In this document: piece by piece, positions 18,860-27,631 of the stretch
Layout: each line of letters begins with the position of its first letter
Numbering within the stretch: the first letter of the stretch is position 1
DNA from: Arthrobacter pascens
GTDB taxonomy: Bacteria; Actinomycetota; Actinomycetes; Actinomycetales; Micrococcaceae
Length of the DNA: 64,000 nucleotides
Assembly: GCF_030816475.1 (NCBI RefSeq)
Contig: NZ_JAUSXF010000001.1
Location: 1,240,001-1,304,000, forward strand
Direction: 5' to 3'
Made by a program: the position numbers and the translations under genes
Notes under the pieces: model-generated
What the model was told of the DNA's origin: nothing
The model's database searches: none
The model's input: only the letters and a program-made list of their open reading frames with translations

Positions 18860-20545
18860 ATGACTGAGAACCCAACGCCGGGTGCAGCGCCTGAGAACCG
18901 GAATCCGGGCCAATGGCAATCGCCGGAAGCGCAGGACGCTCACCAGCCGGAAGCACGGTACGGACAGAACCCCACGCCGTCGCACAACGGGGTCGCCGGG
19001 GAAGGGGATCACTACGCGCCTGCAGCCGGCAACGAGGGACCGGAGGCGCGCGATAGCGTGACCGAAAGGCTGGACCGCCCGCAGGAGCCTGCCAACCCTA
19101 CCCGGCAACTCTCCGACGCCCCTCGTCCCGTCTACCCTCCCCGGGAACCGTTCTACGGGCAGCAGAACGCCCAGCAGAACCCCGGCCAGTACAGCTACGG
19201 CCAGCAGGACCCCGGGCACCACAATTCCGGACAGTACAACCCTGGCCAGCAGTACGCCCAGTACGGAGCTCATTCAGCGGGCCCTGTCGGTCACGACGGA
19301 AGCGGCGGCATTGCTTCCAATCCTGCCAATGCTCCTCGCCGGAAGGCCTCGTTCGGCGTCGGCACCCTGATTGCAAGCATCCTCGCTGCCGGCCTGGTGG
19401 GTGGCGGCGTGGCCACCGTGGGATCCGCCAACCTCTTCGGCAACGGCCCCTCGTCACCAGTAAGCAGCAGCAACCAGCCGGGCACCGTCATCGTCAACAA
19501 CAAGGACGACGTCAATGCCATCACCGCCGCCGCCCTGAAGGCGTCCCCGAGCGTTGTCACCATCAGCGCGACAAGCGGCAGCTCCGGCGGCACCGGATCC
19601 GGCATCATCCTGGACAACGACGGCCATATCCTGACAAACACCCACGTGGTGACCCTGGACGGCCAGACGGCCAGCGCAACCATCGAGGTCCGGACCAGCG
19701 ACGGCAAGGTCATCCCTGCCAAGGTCGTGGGCACCGATCCGCTGTCCGACCTCGCAGTTATCCAGGTGGATAACGCTTCAGGTCTGACGGCAGCCACCCT
19801 CGGTGATTCCTCCAAGCTCAACGTGGGGGATACCGCGATCGCCATTGGCTCGCCGCTGGGACTGACCGGCACAGTCACCGACGGCATTGTCTCTACCCTC
19901 AACCGCACCATCAGCGTCGCCTCCTCGGCCGCACCCAAAAACGGCGACGATTCCCAGGGCGGGGACCAGGGCTTCCAGTTCGCCCCTCCAGGCGGCGGAC
20001 GGGGCCAGAGCACGGCCGGACAGGGCTCTATTTCCATCAACGTGATCCAGACCGATGCCGCCATTAACCCCGGCAACTCCGGCGGTGCGCTGGTCAACAC
20101 CAAGGGCGAGATCATCGGCGTGAACGTGGCCATCGCCTCCGCGGGGTCCGACTCGACCTCGACCCAGAGCGGTAACATCGGCGTGGGATTCAGCATCCCG
20201 ATCAATCATGCCAAGCGCGTTGCCCAGGAGATCATTGACAACGGCAAGGTGTCCCATGGCCAGCTGGGCGTGAGCGTGAAGGACAAGTCCACCTCGGGTT
20301 CATCATCCGGTTTCTCCGTGGGAGCGGATGTTGCCACCGTTGAAGCCGGTTCGGCCGCCGCTAAGGCAGGCATCAAGGTGGGAGACGTGGTGACCAAGTT
20401 CAACGACCTGGCCATCAGTGACCCCAACCAGTTGACGGCGGCTGTACGCGAGCAGCCCGGTGGATCCACGGTTAAGATCACTGTCCTGCGCAACGGCCAG
20501 GAGCAGACGCTGGACGTCACGCTGGGTACCGCTCCCGACCAGTAG
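18860..20545 (+). CDS. HtrA/DegP-like S1C serine protease with PDZ domain
   Basis: 561-aa membrane-anchored protease. A long Gln/Asn/Pro/Gly-rich cytoplasmic N-terminus (repeated Q-x2-PGQ-like units such as QQNPGQYSYGQQDPG) precedes one transmembrane span (TLIASILAAGLVGGGVATV). The trypsin-like domain has all catalytic residues: His in TNTHVV, Asp in PLSDLAVIQV, Ser in NPGNSGGAL. A C-terminal PDZ domain follows. ATG 18860 is preferred over 18845 because the SD GAAAGGAAG would otherwise lie inside the gene. Expected role: quality control outside the membrane. It diverges from the TPM-pspA unit. Confidence 0.92.
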   Translation: MTENPTPGAAPENRNPGQWQSPEAQDAHQPEARYGQNPTPSHNGVAGEGDHYAPAAGNEGPEARDSVTERLDRPQEPANPTRQLSDAPRPVYPPREPFYGQQNAQQNPGQYSYGQQDPGHHNSGQYNPGQQYAQYGAHSAGPVGHDGSGGIASNPANAPRRKASFGVGTLIASILAAGLVGGGVATVGSANLFGNGPSSPVSSSNQPGTVIVNNKDDVNAITAAALKASPSVVTISATSGSSGGTGSGIILDNDGHILTNTHVVTLDGQTASATIEVRTSDGKVIPAKVVGTDPLSDLAVIQVDNASGLTAATLGDSSKLNVGDTAIAIGSPLGLTGTVTDGIVSTLNRTISVASSAAPKNGDDSQGGDQGFQFAPPGGGRGQSTAGQGSISINVIQTDAAINPGNSGGALVNTKGEIIGVNVAIASAGSDSTSTQSGNIGVGFSIPINHAKRVAQEIIDNGKVSHGQLGVSVKDKSTSGSSSGFSVGADVATVEAGSAAAKAGIKVGDVVTKFNDLAISDPNQLTAAVREQPGGSTVKITVLRNGQEQTLDVTLGTAPDQ

Positions 20546-20556
20546 GAAGAACGGGC

Positions 20557-20601
20557 GACGACGGCGGAGGCCACCTTAATCGGGTGGCCTCCGCCGTCGT
20601 C
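20557..20601 (+). terminator. Strong hairpin after HtrA-like gene
   Basis: 19-bp perfect stem (20557-20575 with 20583-20601) around a seven-base loop, directly after the stop. No U-run follows. Confidence 0.65.
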
Positions 20602-20771
20602 GTCGGTCCACTACCTGGCGGGTCTGACACAGGCCTTAACGGGAGGGCGCCGGAGCCCGGCTATATGGTTAGCTAGGAGCTACCCGTACCCCGGGCGTTC
20701 CGCGGCCATGTCCTCACCCGGCTGGCTATCCACAAGCATGGAAGGCTGCTGTAAATACAGTGGAAGAGACA

Positions 20772-21572
20772 TTGAAGATCATCGTCCTGGTCAAGCATGT
20801 ACCGGACGCGCAGTTCGACCGTCACCTCAACGGAGAGGGCTACACCACGGACCGCGACGAAAGCATCCTCTCGGAGCTGGACGAATACGCGCTGGAGGCC
20901 GGATTACAGCTGGCCGAAGCCCGCGGCGGCAGCAAGGCAGGCAACCAGGTCATCGCCCTGAGCATGGGACCTGCCGGCGCCGTGAACGCCGTGAAAAAGT
21001 CCCTGCAGATGGGCGCCACCGAGGGTTTCCACCTCACGGACGATGCCCTCGCCGGCTCGGACGCTGCCGCCACGTCATTGGCCCTCGCGGCGGCCATCCG
21101 CCACATCGGCACCGGCGCCCCAGTGGACCTCGTCCTCACCGGCATGGCCTCCACCGATGGCGAAACCTCGCTTGTGCCGGCGCAACTGGCAGAGCGGCTC
21201 GGCCTTCCGCAGGTGACATTCGCTTCCTCTTTGGAGCTCGACGGCGGACGGCTCACCGCGCGCCGGGACGCCGACACCTACTCGGAGACTGTGGAAGCTT
21301 CGCTGCCGGCAGTGGTTTCCGTTACTGACCAGATCAATGAGCCGCGCTACCCCAACTTCAAAGGCATCATCGCCGCCAAGCGCAAGAGCATCACCACCCT
21401 CTCCCTGGCGGATGTAGGGGTTGATCCCTCGCAGGTGGGCCGGGCGGGGTCCTGGACCACAGTGACGTCGGCCGAGGAACGTCCGCCGCGCACGGCTGGC
21501 ACCATCATCACCGACGAAGGCGACGCCGGTATCAAGCTGGTGGACTTCCTGGCCGCCCAGAAGCTGCTCTAA
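20772..21572 (+). CDS. etfB: Electron transfer flavoprotein subunit beta
   Basis: EtfB/FixA family, forms the AMP-binding half of the EtfAB heterodimer that takes electrons from acyl-CoA and other dehydrogenases. The N-terminus MKIIVLVKHVPDAQFD and the later blocks ALSMGPAGAVNAVKKSL, GMASTDGETSLVPAQLA and EPRYPNFKGIIAAKRK are family-typical. TTG at 20772 is chosen because GGAAGAG lies just upstream; GTG at 20760 would add four residues and lacks an SD. It lies 14 bp ahead of etfA. Confidence 0.92.
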   Translation: MKIIVLVKHVPDAQFDRHLNGEGYTTDRDESILSELDEYALEAGLQLAEARGGSKAGNQVIALSMGPAGAVNAVKKSLQMGATEGFHLTDDALAGSDAAATSLALAAAIRHIGTGAPVDLVLTGMASTDGETSLVPAQLAERLGLPQVTFASSLELDGGRLTARRDADTYSETVEASLPAVVSVTDQINEPRYPNFKGIIAAKRKSITTLSLADVGVDPSQVGRAGSWTTVTSAEERPPRTAGTIITDEGDAGIKLVDFLAAQKLL

Positions 21573-21586
21573 GAGGGATCACAGAC

Positions 21587-22540
21587 ATGGCAAAAGTACT
21601 CGTATTCATTGACAACCCGGGCGACGCCCTGAAGAAGAGCAGTCTCGAGCTGCTGACGCTTGCACGTTCCCTGGGGGAGACTGTGGTGGCCCTGAACGGC
21701 GATCTCAACAGCGGCGTCTCGGACGAATTTGCGGAATATGGCGTCACCGCGGTTTACCGGCCGTCGTCCCAGGACCTGGACAACTACCTGGTGGCGCCCA
21801 AGGCGGCCTACCTGGCGGCAGCCGTGGAAGCTGCAGGTGCCGGCACAGTGCTCCTGGACAACTCGCCGGAGGGCAAGGAAATTGCCGCGAGGCTGGGGAT
21901 CCGCTTGGGCGCAGGCGTCATTACGGATGTTGTGGGGGTCGACGCCGACGGGACGGCGCATAAATCAGTCCTGGCCGGCTCCTACACCACTGCCTCCAGG
22001 GTCACCACGCCGGTGGCCGTGCTGACGGTGAAGGCCAACAACGTGACGCCGGAGCCGGCGGCCAGTCCGAGCACCCCCGACGCCGTCACCGTTGAGGTAC
22101 CGGGTGACAGCATTGCGACGGCTGCGCGCATCACCGACCGCCAGCAGAAAACCGCAACCGGCCGCCCGGACCTGACGGACGCACGGATTGTCGTGGCGGG
22201 CGGGCGGGGCCTCGACGGTGACTTCGGCCCGGTGGAACAGCTGGCAGATGCACTGGGTGCCGCCGTAGGCGCTTCCCGTGCCGCTACCGACGCCGGCTGG
22301 ATCAGCCACGACGCCCAGGTCGGCCAGACAGGCAAGACCGTCTCCCCGCAGCTGTACATCTCGGCAGGCATCTCAGGGGCGATCCAGCAGAAGGCCGGCA
22401 TGCAGACGGCGAAGGTCATTGTGGCCGTGAACAAGGACGCCGAATCACCCGTGTTCGAGATTGCCGACTTCGGCATCATCGGGGACCTTTTTGACGTCCT
22501 GCCCCAGGCCACGGAAGAGATCAAGAAGCGAAAAGGCTGA
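21587..22540 (+). CDS. etfA: Electron transfer flavoprotein subunit alpha
   Basis: 317-aa EtfA/FixB, the FAD-carrying subunit. The C-terminal FAD-binding half is clear: RIVVAGGRGLDGDFGPVEQL, then GQTGKTVSPQLYISAGISGA, HMQTA-like and NKDAESPVFEIADFGIIGDL blocks. It is cotranscribed with etfB; the PIG-L gene begins 4 bp after its stop. In mycobacteria the pair (Rv3029c/Rv3028c) lies near iscS and mnmA, as here about 10 kb downstream. Confidence 0.94.
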   Translation: MAKVLVFIDNPGDALKKSSLELLTLARSLGETVVALNGDLNSGVSDEFAEYGVTAVYRPSSQDLDNYLVAPKAAYLAAAVEAAGAGTVLLDNSPEGKEIAARLGIRLGAGVITDVVGVDADGTAHKSVLAGSYTTASRVTTPVAVLTVKANNVTPEPAASPSTPDAVTVEVPGDSIATAARITDRQQKTATGRPDLTDARIVVAGGRGLDGDFGPVEQLADALGAAVGASRAATDAGWISHDAQVGQTGKTVSPQLYISAGISGAIQQKAGMQTAKVIVAVNKDAESPVFEIADFGIIGDLFDVLPQATEEIKKRKG

Positions 22541-22543
22541 TTT

Positions 22544-23323
22544 TTGACTGACCACGCTGTTCCAGCACAGAGCCCGTTCAACCCGGCCATCCACCAGGTT
22601 GGGCGGGTGCTCTGTTTCGCAGCCCATCCCGACGACATCGACTTCGGAGCAGCAGGTACCATCGCGGCGTGGACGGCGGCCGGTGTCCAGGTCAGCTACT
22701 GCATCATGACCGACGGCGACGCCGGCGGCTTCGACCCCGCTCAGCGCGCGGAAATCATCGCTCTGCGGGCGGCCGAGCAGGAACGGGCTGCGGCGCTCGT
22801 CGGCGTCACCGACATCCACTACCTTCACGAACGGGACGGCTTTCTCGAACCGAACCACCAGGTGATGTCCGGGGTAGTGAAGCTGATCCGGGAAATCCGC
22901 CCCGACGTCGTGCTTTCCATGCATCCTGAACGCAACTGGAACCGGATCCAGAAGAGCCACCCCGACCATCTGGCGGTGGGGGAGGCGGTGACCCGGGCCA
23001 TTTACCCCGCGGCGGAAAACCCCTACGCCTATCCGGAACTCGCCGAATCCGGACTGCAGGCGTACAAGGTTCCCTGGCTGTGGCTCTACGCGGGTCCTGA
23101 AGAGCGGGAAAACCATTTCGTTGACATCACCGGGCAGGTGGAGAGCAAACTCCAGGCAATCCACGTCCATGTCAGCCAGCATCCGGACGTCGAGGCGATG
23201 GAATCGGCAGTCAGAAGCGGAATGGTCCTGAATGCAAGGCGGGCAGGCCTGCCGGGCGGGCGCAGTGCCGAGGCTTTCCATGTCGTCACAATCAACGGGC
23301 CGAGGACCATCGCCGGCTTCTAG
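22544..23323 (+). CDS. PIG-L family zinc deacetylase
   Basis: 259-aa LmbE/PIG-L N-deacetylase. Zinc-binding motifs AAHPDDIDFG near the N-terminus and HPDHLAVG further on are intact. Family members de-N-acetylate GlcNAc-containing substrates; actinobacterial relatives include MshB (mycothiol synthesis) and Mca (mycothiol conjugate amidase). I cannot assign it to either. The start is TTG at 22544 with AAAAGG upstream, only 3 bases after etfA, so it is probably in the etf operon. Confidence 0.88.
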   Translation: MTDHAVPAQSPFNPAIHQVGRVLCFAAHPDDIDFGAAGTIAAWTAAGVQVSYCIMTDGDAGGFDPAQRAEIIALRAAEQERAAALVGVTDIHYLHERDGFLEPNHQVMSGVVKLIREIRPDVVLSMHPERNWNRIQKSHPDHLAVGEAVTRAIYPAAENPYAYPELAESGLQAYKVPWLWLYAGPEERENHFVDITGQVESKLQAIHVHVSQHPDVEAMESAVRSGMVLNARRAGLPGGRSAEAFHVVTINGPRTIAGF

Positions 23324-23325
23324 GA

Positions 23326-23354
23326 TTGCGAGGCTGTAACGCCTGTCATATGCT
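23326..23354 (+). promoter_or_regulatory. Promoter of gluconate operon
   Basis: TTGCGA (23326-23331), a 17-base spacer and TATGCT (23349-23354), followed by an unusually AT-rich leader and a good SD AGGAAGG at 23381-23387. The AT-rich stretch between promoter and gene could hold an operator, but no symmetric site is obvious. Confidence 0.6.
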
Positions 23355-23396
23355 GGCCTCTGTTTAAATCATATTTATTCAGGAAGGCAGACTTTG

Positions 23397-23936
23397 ATGG
23401 CGAAGACTGCGCAACAGCCCGTTCTGGTGATCATGGGCGTTTCGGGATCAGGCAAATCCACGGTGGCCGGCGTTCTTGCCGGCAAACTTGGCTGGGACCT
23501 CGCGGAAGGCGACGACCTGCATCCGGAGGCGAACGTGGCCAAGATGCAGGCCGGATCACCTTTGACGGACGAGGACCGGTGGCCTTGGCTGGAAATCATC
23601 GCCGGCTGGATCCGGCAGCACACTGAGAACGGCAAGCCCGGCGTCATTACGTGCTCGGCCTTGAAGAAGAGGTACCGGGATGTCCTTCGCGGCGAAGGGG
23701 TGGTCTTTGTCTTCCTTCAGGGCAGCAAGGACAAGATCTCTGACCGCCTGTCCTCCCGCCACGGGCACTTCATGCCTCCGGCGCTGCTGGAATCCCAGTT
23801 CGACGCGCTCGAAGAACCCACCGCAGACGAAAACTACATTTCCTTGTGCGTCTCCGCCACTCCCGCGGAGGAAGCCCAGGAAATCATTGAGACACTCGGC
23901 CTCGAAGGCGCCACGAGCGCCTCGGGCCAGAATTAG
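23397..23936 (+). CDS. gntK: Gluconokinase
   Basis: P-loop carbohydrate kinase of 179 aa that phosphorylates D-gluconate to 6-phosphogluconate for the pentose phosphate pathway. Walker A GVSGSGKST near residue 14; DDLHPEANVAKMQAGSPLTD is the gluconate kinase substrate block; ITCSALKKRYRD and GHFMPPALLESQFDALE follow. ATG 23397 is chosen over an in-frame TTG one codon earlier because of SD spacing. The permease gene starts 9 bp downstream. Confidence 0.93.
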   Translation: MAKTAQQPVLVIMGVSGSGKSTVAGVLAGKLGWDLAEGDDLHPEANVAKMQAGSPLTDEDRWPWLEIIAGWIRQHTENGKPGVITCSALKKRYRDVLRGEGVVFVFLQGSKDKISDRLSSRHGHFMPPALLESQFDALEEPTADENYISLCVSATPAEEAQEIIETLGLEGATSASGQN

Positions 23937-23945
23937 GAACCCATT

Positions 23946-25358
23946 GTGAATTCGCTAGTAACAGGGCAGCTCCCCGCTGCCTTGGAGGCCTGGACCGGGC
24001 ATGACACCCAACTCCTCGTGGTCGCCGGATTGGGCATAGCCCTTATCGTGGTCCTCATCGCCAAGTTCAAGTTCCATCCGTTCCTGGCACTGGTGCTCGG
24101 GTCCGCATTCGTGGGGCTGGCTTCCGGGGTGGAGCTGGCCAAAGTCATCAGCAACTTCGAGGACGGCGTTGGCGGCGTCCTCAAGGAAGTTGGCCTCCTC
24201 ATCGCGCTCGGCGCAATGCTGGGTAAACTGCTGGCAGATTCGGGCGGCGCGAACCGCGTGGTGGACACCCTCGTGGAAAAGGCAAGCGGAAACAAGGTCG
24301 TCTGGGCCATCACGCTGGTTGCAGTCATCATCGGCCTGCCCATGTTCTTCGAAATCGGGCTCGTGCTGCTGCTCCCGGTGATCGTCCTGGTGACGCAGCG
24401 GTCCAAGATGCCACTGATGCGGATTGCGATTCCGGCTCTGGCCGGCCTTTCCGTCCTGCACGGGCTTGTTCCGCCGCACCCCGGTCCGCTCATCGCCATC
24501 AGCGCGGTTAAGGCTGAGCTTGGTACCACCCTGGCATTAGGAATCCTCGTTGCCATCCCCACCGTCATCATCTGTGGGCCACTCTTTTCCAGGCTGGCGG
24601 CCCGCTGGGTACCTGTCGGCGCCCCCGCCGTGGCCGGCGGCATTGACACCCGGCATGGCGCCGACACCGAAGGGGTCAAGCGCCAGCCGACCTTCCTGGT
24701 CACCCTGCTGACAATCATCTTCCCGGTGGTGCTGATGCTCCTCAAAGCAATCGTCGACATCGTCTGGCCTGACCCGGCAACTGCCCCGGCTGTCCGGATG
24801 GTCTTCGATTTCATCGGCCAGCCGTTGGTGGCCATGACCCTCGCAGTGCTGCTGGCCATGGTGACATTCGGCTATGCAGTGGGCTTCACCAGCAACAGGA
24901 TCACGTCCAAGATCGGTGCCAGCCTCGGCCCCATTGCAGCGATCCTGCTGATCGTGGGCGCCGGCGGCGGCTTCAAGCAGACCCTGATCGGGGCCGGTGT
25001 AGGCGACGCCGTGAAGAAGTGGGCGGAGGGCACCAACATGTCCGTCCTGGTCCTGGGCTTTATCGTGGCTGTGGCGCTTCGCCTGGCCACCGGCTCCGCG
25101 ACAGTGGCTACAGTCACCGCAGCCGGGATCGTGGCGCCCCTGGCCAGTTCTCTGACCCCGACCCACGCAGCGCTGCTGGCCCTCGCCATCGGCGCCGGGT
25201 CGCTGTTCCTCTCCCACGTCAATGACGCCGGTTTCTGGCTGGTGAAGGAGCTCTTTGGGCTGACGGTGGGCCAGACCTTCAAGACCTGGTCGGTGATGGA
25301 AACGTTGATCTCCGTGGTCGGGTTCGGCTTCGTGATGCTCCTGTCGCTCATTATTTAG
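23946..25358 (+). CDS. Gluconate:H+ symporter, GntP family
   Basis: 470-aa polytopic permease with about 12 hydrophobic spans. Typical GntP blocks are seen: KVISNFEDGVGGVLKEVGLL, GLPMFFEIGLVLLLPV, LVPPHPGPL and GSLFLSHVNDAGFW. It imports gluconate for the kinase encoded just upstream. The start is GTG 23946 with AGGAAC upstream. No gluconate regulator gene is adjacent. Confidence 0.93.
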   Translation: MNSLVTGQLPAALEAWTGHDTQLLVVAGLGIALIVVLIAKFKFHPFLALVLGSAFVGLASGVELAKVISNFEDGVGGVLKEVGLLIALGAMLGKLLADSGGANRVVDTLVEKASGNKVVWAITLVAVIIGLPMFFEIGLVLLLPVIVLVTQRSKMPLMRIAIPALAGLSVLHGLVPPHPGPLIAISAVKAELGTTLALGILVAIPTVIICGPLFSRLAARWVPVGAPAVAGGIDTRHGADTEGVKRQPTFLVTLLTIIFPVVLMLLKAIVDIVWPDPATAPAVRMVFDFIGQPLVAMTLAVLLAMVTFGYAVGFTSNRITSKIGASLGPIAAILLIVGAGGGFKQTLIGAGVGDAVKKWAEGTNMSVLVLGFIVAVALRLATGSATVATVTAAGIVAPLASSLTPTHAALLALAIGAGSLFLSHVNDAGFWLVKELFGLTVGQTFKTWSVMETLISVVGFGFVMLLSLII

Positions 25359-25380
25359 GCAGCAGGGCCCGCCCGACGCA

Positions 25381-25430
25381 AAAAGCCCCGCTGCGCGCCT
25401 TCCGTCCGGAGGACATGCAGCGGGGCTTTT
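25381..25430. terminator. Bidirectional terminator between gntP and rskA
   Basis: 14-bp perfect arms AAAAGCCCCGCTGC / GCAGCGGGGCTTTT with A-run and T-run flanks, placed between two convergent genes. It should work on both strands. Confidence 0.85.
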
Positions 25431-25458
25431 GGCCAGCGGCCGAATCAAGTACGCCGAA

Positions 25459-26334
25459 TCAAGTACCCAGCGGCGCAGCGGCAACCGTAGGCAACGTAGG
25501 GGAGGTGGAACCTCCCACGGGCTCCACCGTGATGCCGAGGGTGGCGGCCTTGGCGATGCCCTTTACCACCGCAGGCTTGGAGAGTGCTTCTTCGTCCATC
25601 AGGCCCTGTGATACAGCCGCGGAGCCGTCCTTCGGAATCAGCCACATCTGGTAGACCTTGCCTGCCGGCGGGGCGGGAACACCGTTCATCCTGACCACCA
25701 CTGCGTCCCTTGACGGGGAGATCAGGACGGTTGCCGTGCCCCCGGCGGCAACGGCGACCGACTCTTCGCGGACATCGTCGGCCCGGACCACCTGGTTCAG
25801 GGGATCGTTCTGGTCAGCGATGTATGCGCCCACGCCCGCACCACCCAGGGCCAGGACTGCCGCGGCAGCGATGCCTGCCAGCCAGCGCCGCGGACCTGCC
25901 TGCCGGCGTCGTTCTTCCCTCCGTTGCCTGGCAGCTGACAGCTCATCGAGCGTCCCGGTGGTTCCGCTGGCGTGCGGGGCGGCCGTGCTGTCCCCCGCTT
26001 GAAGCGGTGCCTGCTCCCGGCCGGCCGTTAAGGACTGCGCCGGCAGCTGCGAGACGATGCGCGCAAAGAGATCTGCAGGGGGTTCTTCCTCTGCAGTGAA
26101 CGTCACTGTGATACTTTCCCTGGCCTGGCGGACGCGCTCAAGGAAGGAGCTCCGCTCAGCCTCCGGAGCTGAGGCGATGTACTGCTCGATGGCCGAGCGT
26201 TCGGCGGCGGTCACCGCGTCCAAGGCATACAGTTCAGCCAAATCCACGGCGTGCCCTGCGGCAAGATCGGCAGCGACCGTATCGCTGAACGGGCCGGGCT
26301 GCCGGCTGGCTTCGTGATTATCCATTCCAGCCAT
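25459..26334 (-). CDS. rskA: Anti-sigma-K factor RskA
   Basis: 291-aa single-pass membrane anti-sigma factor. The cytoplasmic N-terminal anti-sigma region (LAELYALDAVTAAERSAIEQ, about residues 30-90) is followed by a charged linker, one transmembrane segment (WLAGIAAAAVLALGGAGVGA) and an extracytoplasmic RskA domain with VYQMWLIPKDG and GITVEPVGGS. It holds SigK inactive until cleaved by regulated proteolysis. The start is one base after the sigK stop. An alternative in-frame ATG lies three codons later. Confidence 0.9.
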   Translation of the reverse strand: MAGMDNHEASRQPGPFSDTVAADLAAGHAVDLAELYALDAVTAAERSAIEQYIASAPEAERSSFLERVRQARESITVTFTAEEEPPADLFARIVSQLPAQSLTAGREQAPLQAGDSTAAPHASGTTGTLDELSAARQRREERRRQAGPRRWLAGIAAAAVLALGGAGVGAYIADQNDPLNQVVRADDVREESVAVAAGGTATVLISPSRDAVVVRMNGVPAPPAGKVYQMWLIPKDGSAAVSQGLMDEEALSKPAVVKGIAKAATLGITVEPVGGSTSPTLPTVAAAPLGT

Positions 26335-26335
26335 C

Positions 26336-26944
26336 TCAACTCACCCCCAGGCACGTCTTCAAGCGGATCAGTCCATCGCGGATGCGGGACTTGATGGTCG
26401 GCACGGCGGTGTCCAGCCGTTCCGCCACCTCCCGGTACGTGAGGCCGCCGTAATAGGCCAGCCGAACAGACTCGCGCTGCGTATCCGTCAGCGTCTCCAG
26501 GCACCGGATCACGGACTCTGCCTCGAGCTTGCTGTCCACTTCATCGGAAACTGAATCATGGTCGATGTCCTGGCTGCTGGCGCCGTACCTGGCTTCGCGG
26601 TCAGTGGAGGACTGCGACGAGCGCACTTTGTCCACCGCCCGGCGGTGCGAAATGGTCATCAGCCACGAGAGCGCGCTTCCTGCTTCGGGGTCGAACTTCG
26701 AGGCGTTCTGCCACACCTGCAGGAAGACCTCCTGGGTCGCGTCCTCGCTGAGTCCGGGGTCGATCAGGACCCTTCGCGCCATGCCGAAAACCCGCCGGGA
26801 CGTCAGCTGGTAGAACATCGCAAACGCGGCCTGGTCGCCGTCGGCAATGCGGCCAAGCAAGCCGGCAAGGCGTTGGCTGACCTGAGCCGGCGAGTCTGTG
26901 ACGGCGGCACTGGCTTCGGAGTTTGACGGGGTGGGAGTTTCCAT
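26336..26944 (-). CDS. sigK: ECF RNA polymerase sigma factor SigK
   Basis: Sigma-70 family ECF factor. Region 2 is seen as FAMFYQLTSRRVFGMARRVL...EDATQEVFLQVWQ and WLMTISHRRAVDKVRS; region 4 as LTDTQRESVRLAYYGGLTYREVAERL...TIKSRIRDGLIRLK. The frame is open up to 27076, but a start at 26944 gives about 200 residues, the usual SigK length. The 44-residue extension has no recognisable domain. The 27076 start remains possible. It is co-oriented and nearly overlapping with rskA, so sigma and anti-sigma are coexpressed. Confidence 0.88.
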   Translation of the reverse strand: METPTPSNSEASAAVTDSPAQVSQRLAGLLGRIADGDQAAFAMFYQLTSRRVFGMARRVLIDPGLSEDATQEVFLQVWQNASKFDPEAGSALSWLMTISHRRAVDKVRSSQSSTDREARYGASSQDIDHDSVSDEVDSKLEAESVIRCLETLTDTQRESVRLAYYGGLTYREVAERLDTAVPTIKSRIRDGLIRLKTCLGVS

Positions 26945-27133
26945 CACTTCCAAGCATAAGTCCCGAGGCGACGGCGGAGCGGCGGTATCGAGGCGGCTCC
27001 CGGAAACCGGCAACTCCGGAAGGTCTACAGCCTGGCCAGCCTCCAGTAGTGTCACCTGCCGCTCCTTGCTCATCATCGGATGTTCCAGGAGTGATTCGGT
27101 GCAGATCCCGGTCGGGATGGCCGGGGAGGGCTG

Positions 27134-27601
27134 TCAGGTCCTGGCGCCGGCAAACCCATGCTGGCGCCAGGCTTCGTAGACCGCGATGGACGCTGCATTG
27201 GCAAGATTCAGCGAGCGCAGGGAGGGAAGCATGGGCAGGCGTACCGTGGCGGTCACATGAGGATCCCGTTTGAGGTGCTCGGGAAGCCCCACTGACTCCT
27301 GCCCGAACATCAGGACGTCGCCGGGCGAGTATTCGATGTCTGTGTAGCTGGACTTCCCGTCCGAGGTGAAGGCATATACATGCTGTGGCTGCAGTTCCTG
27401 CCACGCTGCCTCGATGGTCTTGTGGACGGTGACGACGGCGAGGTCGTGGTAATCCAGGCCGGCGCGCCGTAACTTCGCGTCGGAAAAATCGAAGCCAAGG
27501 GGTTCCACCAGGTGCAGTTCGGCGCCGGTAATGGCTGCCAGCCGGATGGCGTTGCCGGTGTTGCCCGGAATTTCGGGAGCGTTGAAGAGGATTCGGAACA
27601 C
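27134..27601 (-). CDS. trmL: tRNA (cytidine(34)-2'-O)-methyltransferase TrmL
   Basis: 155-aa SPOUT methyltransferase that 2'-O-methylates the wobble base of leucine tRNAs. The N-terminus ILFNAPEIPGNTGNAIRLAA binds tRNA/SAM; the knot motifs LMFGQESVGLP and LRSLNLANAASIAVYEAWR are diagnostic. Length matches the minimal SPOUT fold. It lies reverse-strand between the J-domain gene and sigK. Confidence 0.93.
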   Translation of the reverse strand: MFRILFNAPEIPGNTGNAIRLAAITGAELHLVEPLGFDFSDAKLRRAGLDYHDLAVVTVHKTIEAAWQELQPQHVYAFTSDGKSSYTDIEYSPGDVLMFGQESVGLPEHLKRDPHVTATVRLPMLPSLRSLNLANAASIAVYEAWRQHGFAGART

Positions 27602-27631
27602 CGTCCCATCCTAGCCAGCCGGGCCACGGGG

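Noticed and set aside
18552..18956. Longer N-terminus of the TPM protein
   Set aside because: It would remove the signal peptide from the N-terminus and overlap the divergent HtrA-like gene.
26945..27076. N-terminal extension of SigK from an earlier ATG
   Set aside because: The 44 added residues have no region-2 homology and would make the protein longer than usual SigK; kept only as an alternative.
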